Made by a program: the position numbers and the translations under genes. 64,000 bases of DNA from Amycolatopsis sp. (GTDB lineage Bacteria > Actinomycetota > Actinomycetes > Mycobacteriales > Pseudonocardiaceae): the NCBI RefSeq assembly GCF_025464955.1, contig NZ_JAODNM010000115.1:1-64000 (forward strand). The letters are read 5' to 3'. Below the pieces are notes generated by a model. That model ran no database searches. It was not told the origin of the DNA and saw only the letters and a program-made list of their open reading frames with translations. Positions 17,949 through 26,808 of this stretch are shown in pieces (positions within the stretch are counted from its first letter, which is position 1; each line of letters starts with the position of its first letter).

Positions 17949-18824
17949 ATGACCGAAAAACCGTTCCGCTTCGGAGTCAACCTGGTTGTGCCGTCCTCTC
18001 GCGACGAGTGGGTGGCGAAATGCCGCAGAGCCGAAGAGCTGGGCTACGACGTCATCGGGGTCGCCGACCACCTCGGTATGCCGGCCCCGTTCCCCGCGCT
18101 GATCCTCGCCGCTGAGGCGACCGAACGCCCACGGCTCACGACGTACGTGCTCAACGCGCCGTTCTACAACCCGACCCTGCTCGCCCGCGAGGTCACCAGC
18201 ACCGACCAGTTCACCGACGGGCGGCTCGAGCTCGGCCTCGGCGCCGGGTACGTCAAGGCCGAGTTCGACGAGGCCGGCTTGCCCTTCCCCCGCGCGGGGG
18301 AGCGGGTCGACCACCTCGAACGCACGGTCCTGGAGCTGCAGCGCCGGTACGCCGATCCCGAGCACCGGCCGCAACCCACGCAGAAGCCCGGTCCGCCGCT
18401 GTTGCTCGCCGGTCGCGGCGACAGGCTGCTCAGCCTCGCCGCCGAACACGCCGACATCATCGGGTTCACCGGTGCCGCGCCCGGCAACGAGGGCGGCAGG
18501 CCACGTTTCGCCGCCGCCGAAGCGCTCGACGAGCGGGTCGAGTTCGTCCGGAACAGGCTCGGCGGTCGCGAGGTGGAGTTCAACGTCATCGTCTTCCGCG
18601 TAGTGATCACGGACAACCGCGCGGCCGCGCTCGACGAAGCAACCGCGATGTTCGCCGGCCTGACCGCTGCCCAACTCGGCGAGATGCCCATCGTGCAATT
18701 CGGCACCCCGGAACAAGTCGCCGAGCAGATCCGGGTGAACCGAAAGCGTTTCGGCTTCACCTACCTGACCGTTTCCGAGTCCGACCTTGAAGCGTTTGCC
18801 CCGGTCATCGGGCTACTGCGATGA
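17949..18824 (+). CDS. LLM-class (F420-type) oxidoreductase
   Basis: A 291-aa luciferase-like TIM-barrel protein. It opens FRFGVNLVVPSSRDEWVAKCRRAEELGYDVI and carries GLGAGYVKAEFDEAG and the RPQPTQKPGPPLLLAGRG stretch typical of the F420-dependent subgroup. F420 rather than FMN is inferred from the family and from the host lineage. The substrate is unknown. It is a single gene with its own start, 55 bp after a terminator hairpin. Confidence 0.85.
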   Translation: MTEKPFRFGVNLVVPSSRDEWVAKCRRAEELGYDVIGVADHLGMPAPFPALILAAEATERPRLTTYVLNAPFYNPTLLAREVTSTDQFTDGRLELGLGAGYVKAEFDEAGLPFPRAGERVDHLERTVLELQRRYADPEHRPQPTQKPGPPLLLAGRGDRLLSLAAEHADIIGFTGAAPGNEGGRPRFAAAEALDERVEFVRNRLGGREVEFNVIVFRVVITDNRAAALDEATAMFAGLTAAQLGEMPIVQFGTPEQVAEQIRVNRKRFGFTYLTVSESDLEAFAPVIGLLR

Positions 18825-18894
18825 CTTTTCGGGCAAAGAAGTCTGCGTTTTTGCATACCCTGCGCGAACCCCGAATTGATCTAGGATCAGCCTT

Positions 18895-19830
18895 GTGACT
18901 GCCGAAACCACCGAAACCTCCTTTGCCACCACTGTCGTCGATGCCATGGAACAGACCACCGGGAAATATCCGGGCTATCGCCGGGCGCATGCCCGGGGTG
19001 TCTGCTTCCAGGGCACGTTCACCCCAAACGGTGAAGCTTCCCGGCTGACCACCGCCGCGCACCTGCAGACGTCCCCGGTCCCGGTGACCGTCCGCTTCTC
19101 GAACTCCAACGGCAGCCCCAGCGTCGCGGACGGCAACCGCGCGGGCCGCGGCATGGCCGTGCGCTTCCACCTTCCGGACGGCACGGACACCGACATCATT
19201 TCGGTCAACCTGCCCGTTTTCATCGCCTCTTCGCCGGAGCACTTCCTCAACCTGCTCGGCGCGCTGCAGAAGGACCCGGTCACCGGCGTGGCAGACCCGG
19301 CCAAGCTGCAGGCGTACTTGGGCGCGAACCCGGAGGCCATTCCCGGCTTCGGCGAGGTCGCCCAGATGCCGATCCCGGTCAGCTACGGCACCGCGAAGTA
19401 CTGGGCCATCCACGCTTTCAACTTCGTCAACTCGGCCAAGCACCAGGCGATCCGGTACCGCTGGGAGCCGGACCTGGGCCTGCAGGAGCTCTCCGAGGCC
19501 GAGGCCGCGACGAAGTCGGCCGAGTACCTGACCGAGGAGCTCCCGGAGCGTCTCGCGAAGGGCCCGGTCGGGTTCACCCTGCGGATCCAGCTCGCCGAGC
19601 CGGGCGACCCGACGAACGACGCCACGAAGCAGTGGCCCGCGGACCGGACCGAGCTCGTCGTCGGCCGCCTCGAGATCGTCGAGCCGGTCGAGGACCAGGC
19701 GCACTGGGCCGCGCAGGTTTTCGACCCCGCCCGGATCACCCCCGGCGTCGAGCTCGGCGACGACCCGATCCCGGCGTTCCGCAGCCTCGCGTACGCCGTC
19801 TCCTTCGGACGTCGTTCGCACAACGAGTAA
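18895..19830 (+). CDS. Catalase-related (SrpA-type) haem peroxidase
   Basis: A 311-aa mini-catalase that lacks the C-terminal extensions of classical catalases. The distal His is in YRRAHARGVCFQG, the substrate-channel Asn segment is VRFSNSNGSPSVADGNRAGRGMAVRF, and the proximal haem Tyr is probably in RSLAYAVSFGRR. Members of this group use organic peroxides more than H2O2. The start is the GTG at 18895. It is monocistronic and shares no obvious regulatory site with its neighbours. Confidence 0.88.
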   Translation: MTAETTETSFATTVVDAMEQTTGKYPGYRRAHARGVCFQGTFTPNGEASRLTTAAHLQTSPVPVTVRFSNSNGSPSVADGNRAGRGMAVRFHLPDGTDTDIISVNLPVFIASSPEHFLNLLGALQKDPVTGVADPAKLQAYLGANPEAIPGFGEVAQMPIPVSYGTAKYWAIHAFNFVNSAKHQAIRYRWEPDLGLQELSEAEAATKSAEYLTEELPERLAKGPVGFTLRIQLAEPGDPTNDATKQWPADRTELVVGRLEIVEPVEDQAHWAAQVFDPARITPGVELGDDPIPAFRSLAYAVSFGRRSHNE

Positions 19831-19886
19831 GGCCAGCCGAATAAGCCCAGAGCCAGCTGCCGATTGTCCTTGAGTATGTTCAGTTC

Positions 19887-20507
19887 ATGGGGACCAGCAG
19901 CGGGATAGTCGTTAAGAACCTCGGTGTCCGAGTCTCCGAGCAGTGGCTCTTCCAAGGCCTGGACATGGTTGTCGAGCCCGGTGAAAGCGCCGCGATCATC
20001 GGGCCGAACGGCGTCGGCAAGTCCACCGTGCTGCGGTGCCTGTACGGCGTGCAGGAACCGCAGCACGGCACCGTTTCCGTGGCGGGCGCCGCGCCGGACG
20101 AGCGGGACGTCGAGTTCCGGCGCAAGGTGTCGGTCCTGCTCGACGACTCCGACTTCTTCGCCGAGCTGACCCCGATCCAGCACCTCGAGCTGCTGGCGGG
20201 CTCCTTCGGCATCAAGCTCGGCGACGTCGGCGAGCTGCTCGCGGACGCAGGGCTCGCCGAACGGGCCACGCTCACCGCCGGTCGGTTCTCCGCCGGGCAA
20301 CGTCGTCGCCTGCTGCTCCTCGGCGCTACAGCCCGCCCGCACCAGGTCCTGCTGCTCGACGAACCCGAGCGCGCGCTCGACACCGAGGGCAAGGAGTGGC
20401 TGACCTCCCTGGTCACGCGGTCGACCAAGGCGGGCGCCGCCGTAGTGCTGGCGACCCACCATCCGGCGCTGCTCGACATCGTCGACTCCGTGGTGGAGTT
20501 CGCATGA
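19887..20507 (+). CDS. ABC transporter ATP-binding protein (short)
   Basis: A 206-aa ATPase. Walker A is GPNGVGKST near 33-41, the signature segment is FSAGQRRRLLLLGA and Walker B is VLLLDEPERALDTEG. It is compact, with no C-terminal domain. It overlaps the membrane protein gene downstream by 4 bp (ATGA), so the two make one transporter. The canonical LSGGQ is altered to FSAGQ. Confidence 0.87.
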   Translation: MGTSSGIVVKNLGVRVSEQWLFQGLDMVVEPGESAAIIGPNGVGKSTVLRCLYGVQEPQHGTVSVAGAAPDERDVEFRRKVSVLLDDSDFFAELTPIQHLELLAGSFGIKLGDVGELLADAGLAERATLTAGRFSAGQRRRLLLLGATARPHQVLLLDEPERALDTEGKEWLTSLVTRSTKAGAAVVLATHHPALLDIVDSVVEFA

Positions 20508-21862
20508 CGGTCACCGCCGCCGTGCGGGTACCCGGCAGGCGGCGGTTCGCTGGGCTGCTCTCCGGGGACACCCCTACGCTGCTGGCGCTGTTCGCGATCG
20601 CCATCCTCGTCAACGCCTTCGCCAACCTCGAGTGGTGGCGGCGTTTCCTCATTGGACAGTCCGCGGTGGACGCCAACGCGGCACTCGGTCTGCTGGTCGT
20701 CTGCTGCGCGTTGAGCTGGCGCGCGATGCTGCGGCGCGGGTTCGTCTGGGCCGAGCCTGCCGCGCTGACTTGGCTGGACTACACCGGCGCCGACCGCGTC
20801 CGCGTGATCGGCAAGCGGCTGTGGGCGGTGTGGCTGGGTGGGCTGATCGCCGTCGGTTACGCCGTCGCGCTGGTCGCTGCCGCTTCCGGGCTGACCCATC
20901 CGGTGTGGCTCGCGGCGGCCGGGTTGCTGGTCGGGAGTTCGGTGCTGTCGCTGGCCACGGTCCGGCGGGCGCCCGCGGCAGCGCGCGTCGAAGTAGCCGG
21001 GCCGATCCTGTTGGCGCTGGTCGGGGTTTTCATCGCCGTCGCGGGCCTCGCGCCGCAGTGGCTCATGGGTGCGGCTGCCGTTTTGCTGGTCGCCGGCTGT
21101 GTGCTGTGGGTCCGCTCGGGGACGCCGAACCGGCCGGCCATTGCCGCCGGAGTGCGCCGGGACGGCCTGGTCGACGGCTGGAACGAGAAGCTCGTCCGGT
21201 CGGTCGCGGTGACCTTCCTCGACCCGACCATGTTGTTTCCGGCCGCACACGCCGTCGGCGGGCACTCGCTCGCCAAGCCGACGACGTTGCGGTTCGCGGT
21301 GCTGGGTGTCCGCGGCCGCTCTCGATACTTCGGCGCCGCCGCGTTGCTGGCGATCGCCGTCAGCACCGCCCATGCCGCCCTGCCGGGGTTGCACAGCGTG
21401 GTGCTCGTCGCGATCGGCGGATACGCCGCGTTGATGCCCTTCGCCGGCGGCATCGGCGAGCTGTGGGGCAACGCGGGACGTCGTCGCTGGGTCGGCACGC
21501 CCGAGGTCGAGCTGCGCCTGGTCCACGCGCTGGTGCTGGCGGTTGTCGCGCTCGGCTGGGGGCTAGCGGTCGCGCTGGTGGACTGGATCCTGGGCACGCC
21601 AGTGGATGGGATCGCGTGGTTGGCGCTGCCGCTGGTGGTCGCGAGCGTGCTCCGGACGGCCGTGCGCCCGCCGCCGACCTTCGAGGACCTTGGCATCACC
21701 GACTCCCCGTTCGGCCAGCTCCCGACCCGGTTGATCAAGCAGTTCGTCCGCGGTCCGGACCTGGGGATCATCGGCCTGGTTGTGCTTTCGCTACTGCCGG
21801 TGACCAGCCCGGTGACCTGGCTTGTGCTGGCTGGGCTGATCGGCTGGTGCTTGATCAGGTAG
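20504..21862 (+). CDS. ABC transporter membrane protein (DUF-type)
   Basis: A 452-aa protein with roughly ten hydrophobic segments. It is the partner of the ATPase at 19887-20507 by overlap and operon position. The ATG at 20504 is embedded in the ATPase stop. Long hydrophobic stretches at residues 25-60, 110-200 and 330-440 alternate with Arg-rich loops. Transport direction and substrate are unknown. It resembles the large permeases of the actinobacterial family annotated only as hypothetical ABC proteins. Confidence 0.8.
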   Translation: MTVTAAVRVPGRRRFAGLLSGDTPTLLALFAIAILVNAFANLEWWRRFLIGQSAVDANAALGLLVVCCALSWRAMLRRGFVWAEPAALTWLDYTGADRVRVIGKRLWAVWLGGLIAVGYAVALVAAASGLTHPVWLAAAGLLVGSSVLSLATVRRAPAAARVEVAGPILLALVGVFIAVAGLAPQWLMGAAAVLLVAGCVLWVRSGTPNRPAIAAGVRRDGLVDGWNEKLVRSVAVTFLDPTMLFPAAHAVGGHSLAKPTTLRFAVLGVRGRSRYFGAAALLAIAVSTAHAALPGLHSVVLVAIGGYAALMPFAGGIGELWGNAGRRRWVGTPEVELRLVHALVLAVVALGWGLAVALVDWILGTPVDGIAWLALPLVVASVLRTAVRPPPTFEDLGITDSPFGQLPTRLIKQFVRGPDLGIIGLVVLSLLPVTSPVTWLVLAGLIGWCLIR

Positions 21863-21923
21863 TTCGTTCGAGCAGCTCTGAGCTTGCCTACGCACTAGGC
21901 TCCACGCAGCGAAGGGAGATCGA

Positions 21924-22499
21924 GTGGGCGGCGGACACGCACCGGGTACGGGACGTAGGGCGACCAGCGAATTTCCGCGCGGCTGGACGGACGAACAGAT
22001 CATCGCGGTGATCAAGGACGTCGCCAACGATCCCGGCGAACCCCGGCGCCGCCAGTACAACGGACGCTGGCGCGCGGCGGGCGAACGCTACGGCGTCCAG
22101 GTCGTGGTGATCGTCGAGCAGGACGGCCAGGTCCACATCGCCTACCCGGTCGGCGGGGACGGCGTCGTCCGCAACCCGGACACCGCGCGCGACCCGGCGA
22201 ACCCGACGGTCGCCGACCTGGCCAAGGGTCGGATCAGCTACTTCGTCGACGTCCTGCTCGACCAGCTCGCGAGCCGCTTGCCCGACGAAGACGTCGCCCA
22301 CTACCGCGGGCTGCTGTGGGCGGGCGAGTGGGAAGAGCTCGTCGACACCCTCATCGCGCACCTCAGCGCGGCGCGGATTCCGCTGACCGTCGACGAATAC
22401 GCCGACCTCGAACGCCTGTTGAACACCTACGACCTGCCGATGGCGGGGTACGCGTTCCTCAACGACCGCCCGCACATCCTCGCGCAGCTCAAGCCCTAA
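21924..22499 (+). CDS. EndoU-like nuclease domain fused to MafI-like immunity domain
   Basis: A 191-aa protein with two parts. Residues 2-75 match the bacterial EndoU toxin pattern: GGGHAPGTG, EFPRGWTDEQII, then RWRAAGERYGVQVVVIVEQDG and AYPVGGDGVVRNP. Residues 100-185 resemble MafI-family immunity proteins: YFVDVLLDQLASRLP, RGLLWAGEWEELVDTLIAHL and IPLTVDEYADLERLL. The first catalytic His of EndoU is absent. The in-frame codons just upstream of the GTG read HAAKGDRV, which resembles the missing motif, but a TGA at 21879 closes that frame. The RBS is AAGGGAG. No secretion signal. It is probably an orphan or domesticated toxin-immunity fusion. Confidence 0.72.
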   Translation: MGGGHAPGTGRRATSEFPRGWTDEQIIAVIKDVANDPGEPRRRQYNGRWRAAGERYGVQVVVIVEQDGQVHIAYPVGGDGVVRNPDTARDPANPTVADLAKGRISYFVDVLLDQLASRLPDEDVAHYRGLLWAGEWEELVDTLIAHLSAARIPLTVDEYADLERLLNTYDLPMAGYAFLNDRPHILAQLKP

Positions 22500-22501
22500 G
22501 A

Positions 22502-22547
22502 CTCGTGAGCGTTCCGGCCGGTTCTAACCGGTCCAGCCACTCACGAG
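22502..22547. repeat. 46-bp dispersed palindrome, family B
   Basis: Arms CTCGTGAG and CTCACGAG with inner arms CCGGCCGGTT and AACCGG. It lies between the converging EndoU/MafI-like and XRE genes, where it would terminate both. Other copies are at 31554, 35417 and 59900. Confidence 0.85.
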
Positions 22548-22551
22548 CTCT

Positions 22552-22815
22552 TTAGCTGGCGCGAGCGAGCGGCCCTGCTGTCACGGCCGCGAGGATAGCT
22601 TCCAGCGGAATCCCTACGGCTTCGGCGATGGCGGCGACGGTGAAGAACGCCGGTGTCGGGATGCGCCCGGTTTCGATCTTGCGCAGCGTCTCCACCGAGA
22701 TCCCGGCAACCGCGGCCACTTCGACCATGCTGCGCGTGCCCCGCGCCTGCCTGAGCACCGCGCCCAGCCGCTCGCCGCGTTCACGCTCTTCGTCTGTCAA
22801 CGGCACTCGCACCAT
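22552..22815 (-). CDS. Small XRE-family regulator
   Basis: An 87-aa helix-turn-helix protein. HTH residues 31-65 read MVEVAAVAGISVETLRKIETGRIPTP, the recognition helix being in ISVETLRKIE. It has no effector domain and is close to the minimum size for an antitoxin-type or phage-type repressor. It converges on the EndoU/MafI-like gene and is separated from it by a dispersed hairpin. A functional link is therefore not shown. Confidence 0.85.
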   Translation of the reverse strand: MVRVPLTDEERERGERLGAVLRQARGTRSMVEVAAVAGISVETLRKIETGRIPTPAFFTVAAIAEAVGIPLEAILAAVTAGPLARAS

Positions 22816-22925
22816 GAGCCAATACTAATACCGGTGCCCCAGAGTTGTGCTCCAGAGTTGCGCACCGAGTTACCCACAACCTGTGGATAACCTTGTGCAC
22901 AGGTTGTGACTCCTGGGGACAACGG

Positions 22926-22954
22926 GGCCCCGCCCGGAAAATCCGGACGGGGCC
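22926..22954 (-). terminator. Terminator of tripeptidyl aminopeptidase gene
   Basis: Stem GGCCCCG/CGGGGCC continued by CCGGA/TCCGG around a short A-rich loop, 17 bp past the stop of the leftward gene. Confidence 0.75.
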
Positions 22955-22970
22955 ACAAGCGGTTGGGGTG

Positions 22971-24575
22971 TCAGGCGCCGGGAGGCACTGGAAGCGGCAT
23001 TCCGGGCACAGTCTGGTCGTTCGGGACCTTCCCATCGATGAGGAAGTCCTCCACGATCTTGTCCACAGGCTTGTTGCCTGCCGCGTAGATTCCGTGATCG
23101 CCTTCGCCGGTCACCGTGATCATCCGCGAGTTGGCGAACGCGTGGTGGGCACGAGTGGCGCCCTCGATCGGCGTCGCCGGGTCGTGCTCGGACTGGACGA
23201 TCAGCACCGGTGGCACACCGCGCCCGTCCAGTACTGGCAGTGGGGCCGGCGGGGTCTTCCAGAAGATGCACGGCTGGATGAGCCAGCCCGCGCCGAGCAG
23301 CGGCAACTGCTTGTCGATCAGCTTTTGCGACTGCTTGATGACACTGGCGCGGTTGCCCGTCCAGGGGCCCTCGTTGCAGGGGATCGACCAGAAGCTCGCG
23401 TCGTAGGCGTCACCGTCGACGGGCACCATCAGTGGTTGCGGACCGACCGCGGGCGTCACTGTGTTGGTGGCCTTGACCTGCTGCTTCGCGGCGAGCTTCT
23501 GCTGCTGCGACGCGCCGCCCTGGGTCAGCGTGTGGACGTTGGCCAGATACTTCGCCAGACCCGGGAACGCGGACTTCGCGTAGATCTGCGACGCGATGTA
23601 TCCGTCGAACCCGTTGGCCGACAACGGCGAGCCGTCGACGTCGACCGGGTTCCGGGTCAGCGCGTAGCGGATCTGCTCGTAGGTCTGCCGCGCCGCTTCA
23701 CCGGTGTTGCCGAAGTGGAACACGTTGTCGTACTTGCCCAGCCACGGCAGGAAGTCCTGCCGGAAGCGGCGCTCGAAGCCGAGCGGCTGCGTGTCGAACG
23801 ACTTCTGCCAGGTCGTGGTGAACTCGGTGCTGGAGTCGAGCAGGAAGTGGCCGGTGCGGCTGGGGAACGCCTGCGCGTAGTGCGCGCCCATCCAGGTGCC
23901 CGCCGAGTAGCCGACCCAGTTGATCTTCTCGCGGCCGAGCAGCACCCGCAGCAGGTCGATGTCGTGCACGGTCTGGTCGGTGTTGATCAGTGGGCCGAGC
24001 TCGCCGGACTTCACCTGGCACGAGTTCGCCGCGTACTTCGTGGCGTCGAGGATCAGGTCGAGGTTGCCCTTGCTGCGGTCGCGTGGGTCGAGGTTGGCCC
24101 CGGTGCCGATTGCGCCGCCGCAGGTGATGTTGGTGCTCTTGCCGGTGCCGCGCGGGTCGAAGCCGACGACCTCCTGGCTGACCCGCAGCCGGGTCTGGTT
24201 GCGCAGCCGCGCCGGGAAGTTGCGGCCGGGCGCGCCGGGGCCGCCGGGGTTGACGATCACGCTGTCCGTCGCCTGGCCGGTCGCCTTGAGCCTGCTGACG
24301 GCGATCGTGAGGTCGATCTGTTCGCCGAGGCGGCCCCAGTCGCGCGGGGTGACATAGGTGGCGCACTCGATGCCCTCGGCGCCCTTAGGCGGCGGCGTGG
24401 GCAGTTCGGACGTCGTGCACCCGTGCCAGGCGAGTGCCTGACCGGCGTAACGCGCCGGGATGTTCGTCGAGTTCAGCGGCGCTTTCGCCGGCTGCCCGGC
24501 CATCGCGGGCGTGAACCCGGCCAACATGGTCCCGGCGATCACCGGGATCACCACCGCGTAGCGGAGTCGTTTCAT
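22971..24575 (-). CDS. tap: Secreted alpha/beta hydrolase, tripeptidyl aminopeptidase type
   Basis: A 534-aa exported hydrolase. The signal peptide (KRLRYAVVIPVIAGTMLAGF then AMA-G) is at 1-27. The nucleophile is in GYSAGTWMGA, the acid in QSEHDPATP and the His in EGDHGIY. The oxyanion segment NPGGPGAPG near 108-116 and the Cys pairs are typical of the Streptomyces Tap/SlpD family, which removes tripeptides from extracellular proteins. It stands alone and diverges from the DUF3311/symporter pair. Confidence 0.87.
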   Translation of the reverse strand: MKRLRYAVVIPVIAGTMLAGFTPAMAGQPAKAPLNSTNIPARYAGQALAWHGCTTSELPTPPPKGAEGIECATYVTPRDWGRLGEQIDLTIAVSRLKATGQATDSVIVNPGGPGAPGRNFPARLRNQTRLRVSQEVVGFDPRGTGKSTNITCGGAIGTGANLDPRDRSKGNLDLILDATKYAANSCQVKSGELGPLINTDQTVHDIDLLRVLLGREKINWVGYSAGTWMGAHYAQAFPSRTGHFLLDSSTEFTTTWQKSFDTQPLGFERRFRQDFLPWLGKYDNVFHFGNTGEAARQTYEQIRYALTRNPVDVDGSPLSANGFDGYIASQIYAKSAFPGLAKYLANVHTLTQGGASQQQKLAAKQQVKATNTVTPAVGPQPLMVPVDGDAYDASFWSIPCNEGPWTGNRASVIKQSQKLIDKQLPLLGAGWLIQPCIFWKTPPAPLPVLDGRGVPPVLIVQSEHDPATPIEGATRAHHAFANSRMITVTGEGDHGIYAAGNKPVDKIVEDFLIDGKVPNDQTVPGMPLPVPPGA

Positions 24576-24789
24576 GCGTATGCCCCTTGGGTGTTAGGTC
24601 GTTCCGGTTATTGTTAGCCGCTCCGGGCAACCGGGAGCAACCACCCTTAGTAGGCAAAACACCCATCCGTGTCCGTGTGTCGGGCAAGTGAACTGATCAA
24701 ATCGATATCGGACACGCGTGACGTGACCCGACGGAAGTTCTAAGGTCAGCGGCACCGAAGCGTGTTACAGGAGTGTTAGGTGAGGTCGG

Positions 24790-25068
24790 ATGTCATCTCG
24801 TAAGTCCAACGGGAAGGTGACGGGGTTCCAGTTCAGCCCGTGGAACCTGCTCCTGCTGGTCCCCCTGTTGATCCTGGTCACGCCGTTGTTCAACTTCGAC
24901 AAACCCAGGCTCTTCGGCATGCCGTTCTTCTACTGGTTCCAGCTGGCCTTCGTCTTCGTCGGGGTGATCTGCGTCGGCATCGTTTACGTGATGACGAAGA
25001 AGGTCGGCATCAACCCTGGGCCGGACAAGCTGACGGTCGACGATCTCGACGAGAGGAACGCCCGGTGA
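24790..25068 (+). CDS. DUF3311 small membrane protein
   Basis: A 92-aa protein with two transmembrane segments (residues 16-33 and 45-72) and charged termini. DUF3311 proteins are found immediately before Na+/solute symporters of the MctP type and probably help their assembly. Its stop overlaps the symporter start (GTGA), so the two are coupled. Confidence 0.87.
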   Translation: MSSRKSNGKVTGFQFSPWNLLLLVPLLILVTPLFNFDKPRLFGMPFFYWFQLAFVFVGVICVGIVYVMTKKVGINPGPDKLTVDDLDERNAR

Positions 25069-26771
25069 ACGAGACCCTCGCCGCCACCGTACCCGGCGTC
25101 GGTCTGCAGTGGACCGAGCTGATCATCTTCGTGGTCCTCTTCGGACTGGTGACCGTCCTCGGGTTCGTCGCCGCCCGCTGGAAGGCCGGCAACACCCTCG
25201 ACCACCTCGACGAATGGGGCCTCGGCGGCCGCAAGTTCGGCTCGTGGATCACCTGGTTCCTGCTCGGCGGTGACCTCTATACGGCTTACACCTTCGTGGC
25301 CGTTCCCGCGCTCGTGTTCGGCGCCGGCGCGATCGGGTTCTACGCACTGCCGTACACGATCCTGGTCTACCCGATCGTGTTGCTGCCAGCCCTGCGAATG
25401 TGGTCGGTTTCGCGCGTCCGCGGTTACGTGACGCCCGCCGACTTCGTGCGGGCGCGGTTCGGCTCGCCCACGCTGGCGTTCCTGATCGCGATCACCGGCA
25501 TCGTCGCGACCATGCCGTACATCGCGCTGCAGCTGGTCGGCCTGGAGTCGGTCCTGCGGACGATGGGCCTCAACGGCTCCGGCATCGCAGGCCACCTGCC
25601 GCTGCTGATCGCCTTCATCATCCTGGCGTTCTACACGTACAAGTCGGGCCTGCGCGCGCCCGCGCTGATCGCGTTCGTCAAGGACATCCTGATCTACATC
25701 GTCATCCTCGTCGCGATCATCTACCTGCCGATCCACCTCGGCGGCTGGTCGCACATCTTCGACGCGGCCGCGACGAAACTCGCAAAGGTCAATCCCACCA
25801 CGCACGCGCCGGCGGGGTCGATCGTGCTCGGGCCGAACAACCAGCTGCAATACATCACCTTGGCGCTCGGTTCAGCGCTCGCGCTGTTCCTGTACCCGCA
25901 CTCGCTGACCAGCGTGCTCGCGTCGCGCGGCCGCAACGTCATCAAGCGGAACATGGTCGCGCTGCCTGCCTACTCGTTCGTGCTGGGCCTGCTCGCGCTG
26001 CTCGGGTACGTCGCGATCGCCGCGACGAACAGCAGCACCGGCAAGGCGATCACGCCGATCACCAACGCCGCCACCGGCAAGCCGGACACGAACACGATCA
26101 TCCCGGTCCTGTTCGACACGCAGTTCCCGTCCTGGTTTGCGGGAATCGCCTTCGCCGCGATCGGGATCGGCGCGCTCGTGCCGGCCGCGATCATGTCGAT
26201 CGCCGCGGCGAACCTGTGGACACGCAACATCTACAAGGAGTACTTCAAGAAGAACGCCACCCCGGCGCAGGAAGCCAAGCAGGCCAAGCTGGCCTCGCTG
26301 GTCGTCAAGTTCGGCGCGGTCGCGTTCATCCTGTTCATCGACCCGCAGTTCTCCATCGACCTGCAGCTCATCGGCGGGGTGCTGATCCTGCAGACGCTGC
26401 CTGCCGTGGCGATCTCGCTGTACACGCGGTGGTTCCACCGCTGGGGCCTGGTCGCGGGCTGGGTCGTCGGCATGGGCTGGGGCCTGATCATGCTGTACGG
26501 CATCGGCAACCCGGCCAATGGAAAGCAGCACTTCGGCGGCTCGGCGCTCCCGCTCGGCAAACTGTCGATCTTCGGCTGGCACCCGTTCTCCGGCTCGCTG
26601 CTGCAGATCTACCCGGGCTTCGTAGCGTTGATCGCGAACCTCGTGGTCGCCGTCGTCGTCACGATCATCGCCCGCCGCGCGAAGGTCTTCAACGGCACCG
26701 ACGACACCAACCCCGAGGACTACCACGTCGACGAAGACGACAAGGACCTCCGTCCCATCGGCATCCACTAG
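25065..26771 (+). CDS. mctP: Sodium:solute symporter, monocarboxylate (MctP-like)
   Basis: A 568-aa SSS-family transporter with about 13 transmembrane segments. It has the characteristic WGLGGRKFGSWITWFLLGGDLYTAYTF early segment and the core GIGALVPAAIMSIAAANLWTRNIYKEY. The pairing with DUF3311 is typical of MctP monocarboxylate (lactate, pyruvate, alanine) permeases. Substrate remains inferred. The C-terminal tail is acidic (DDTNPEDYHVDEDDKD). The GTG start overlaps the upstream gene. Confidence 0.9.
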   Translation: MNETLAATVPGVGLQWTELIIFVVLFGLVTVLGFVAARWKAGNTLDHLDEWGLGGRKFGSWITWFLLGGDLYTAYTFVAVPALVFGAGAIGFYALPYTILVYPIVLLPALRMWSVSRVRGYVTPADFVRARFGSPTLAFLIAITGIVATMPYIALQLVGLESVLRTMGLNGSGIAGHLPLLIAFIILAFYTYKSGLRAPALIAFVKDILIYIVILVAIIYLPIHLGGWSHIFDAAATKLAKVNPTTHAPAGSIVLGPNNQLQYITLALGSALALFLYPHSLTSVLASRGRNVIKRNMVALPAYSFVLGLLALLGYVAIAATNSSTGKAITPITNAATGKPDTNTIIPVLFDTQFPSWFAGIAFAAIGIGALVPAAIMSIAAANLWTRNIYKEYFKKNATPAQEAKQAKLASLVVKFGAVAFILFIDPQFSIDLQLIGGVLILQTLPAVAISLYTRWFHRWGLVAGWVVGMGWGLIMLYGIGNPANGKQHFGGSALPLGKLSIFGWHPFSGSLLQIYPGFVALIANLVVAVVVTIIARRAKVFNGTDDTNPEDYHVDEDDKDLRPIGIH

Positions 26772-26808
26772 GGCTCTGCCTCCGAGTGTGAGGGCTAGCG
26801 TGGGAACC

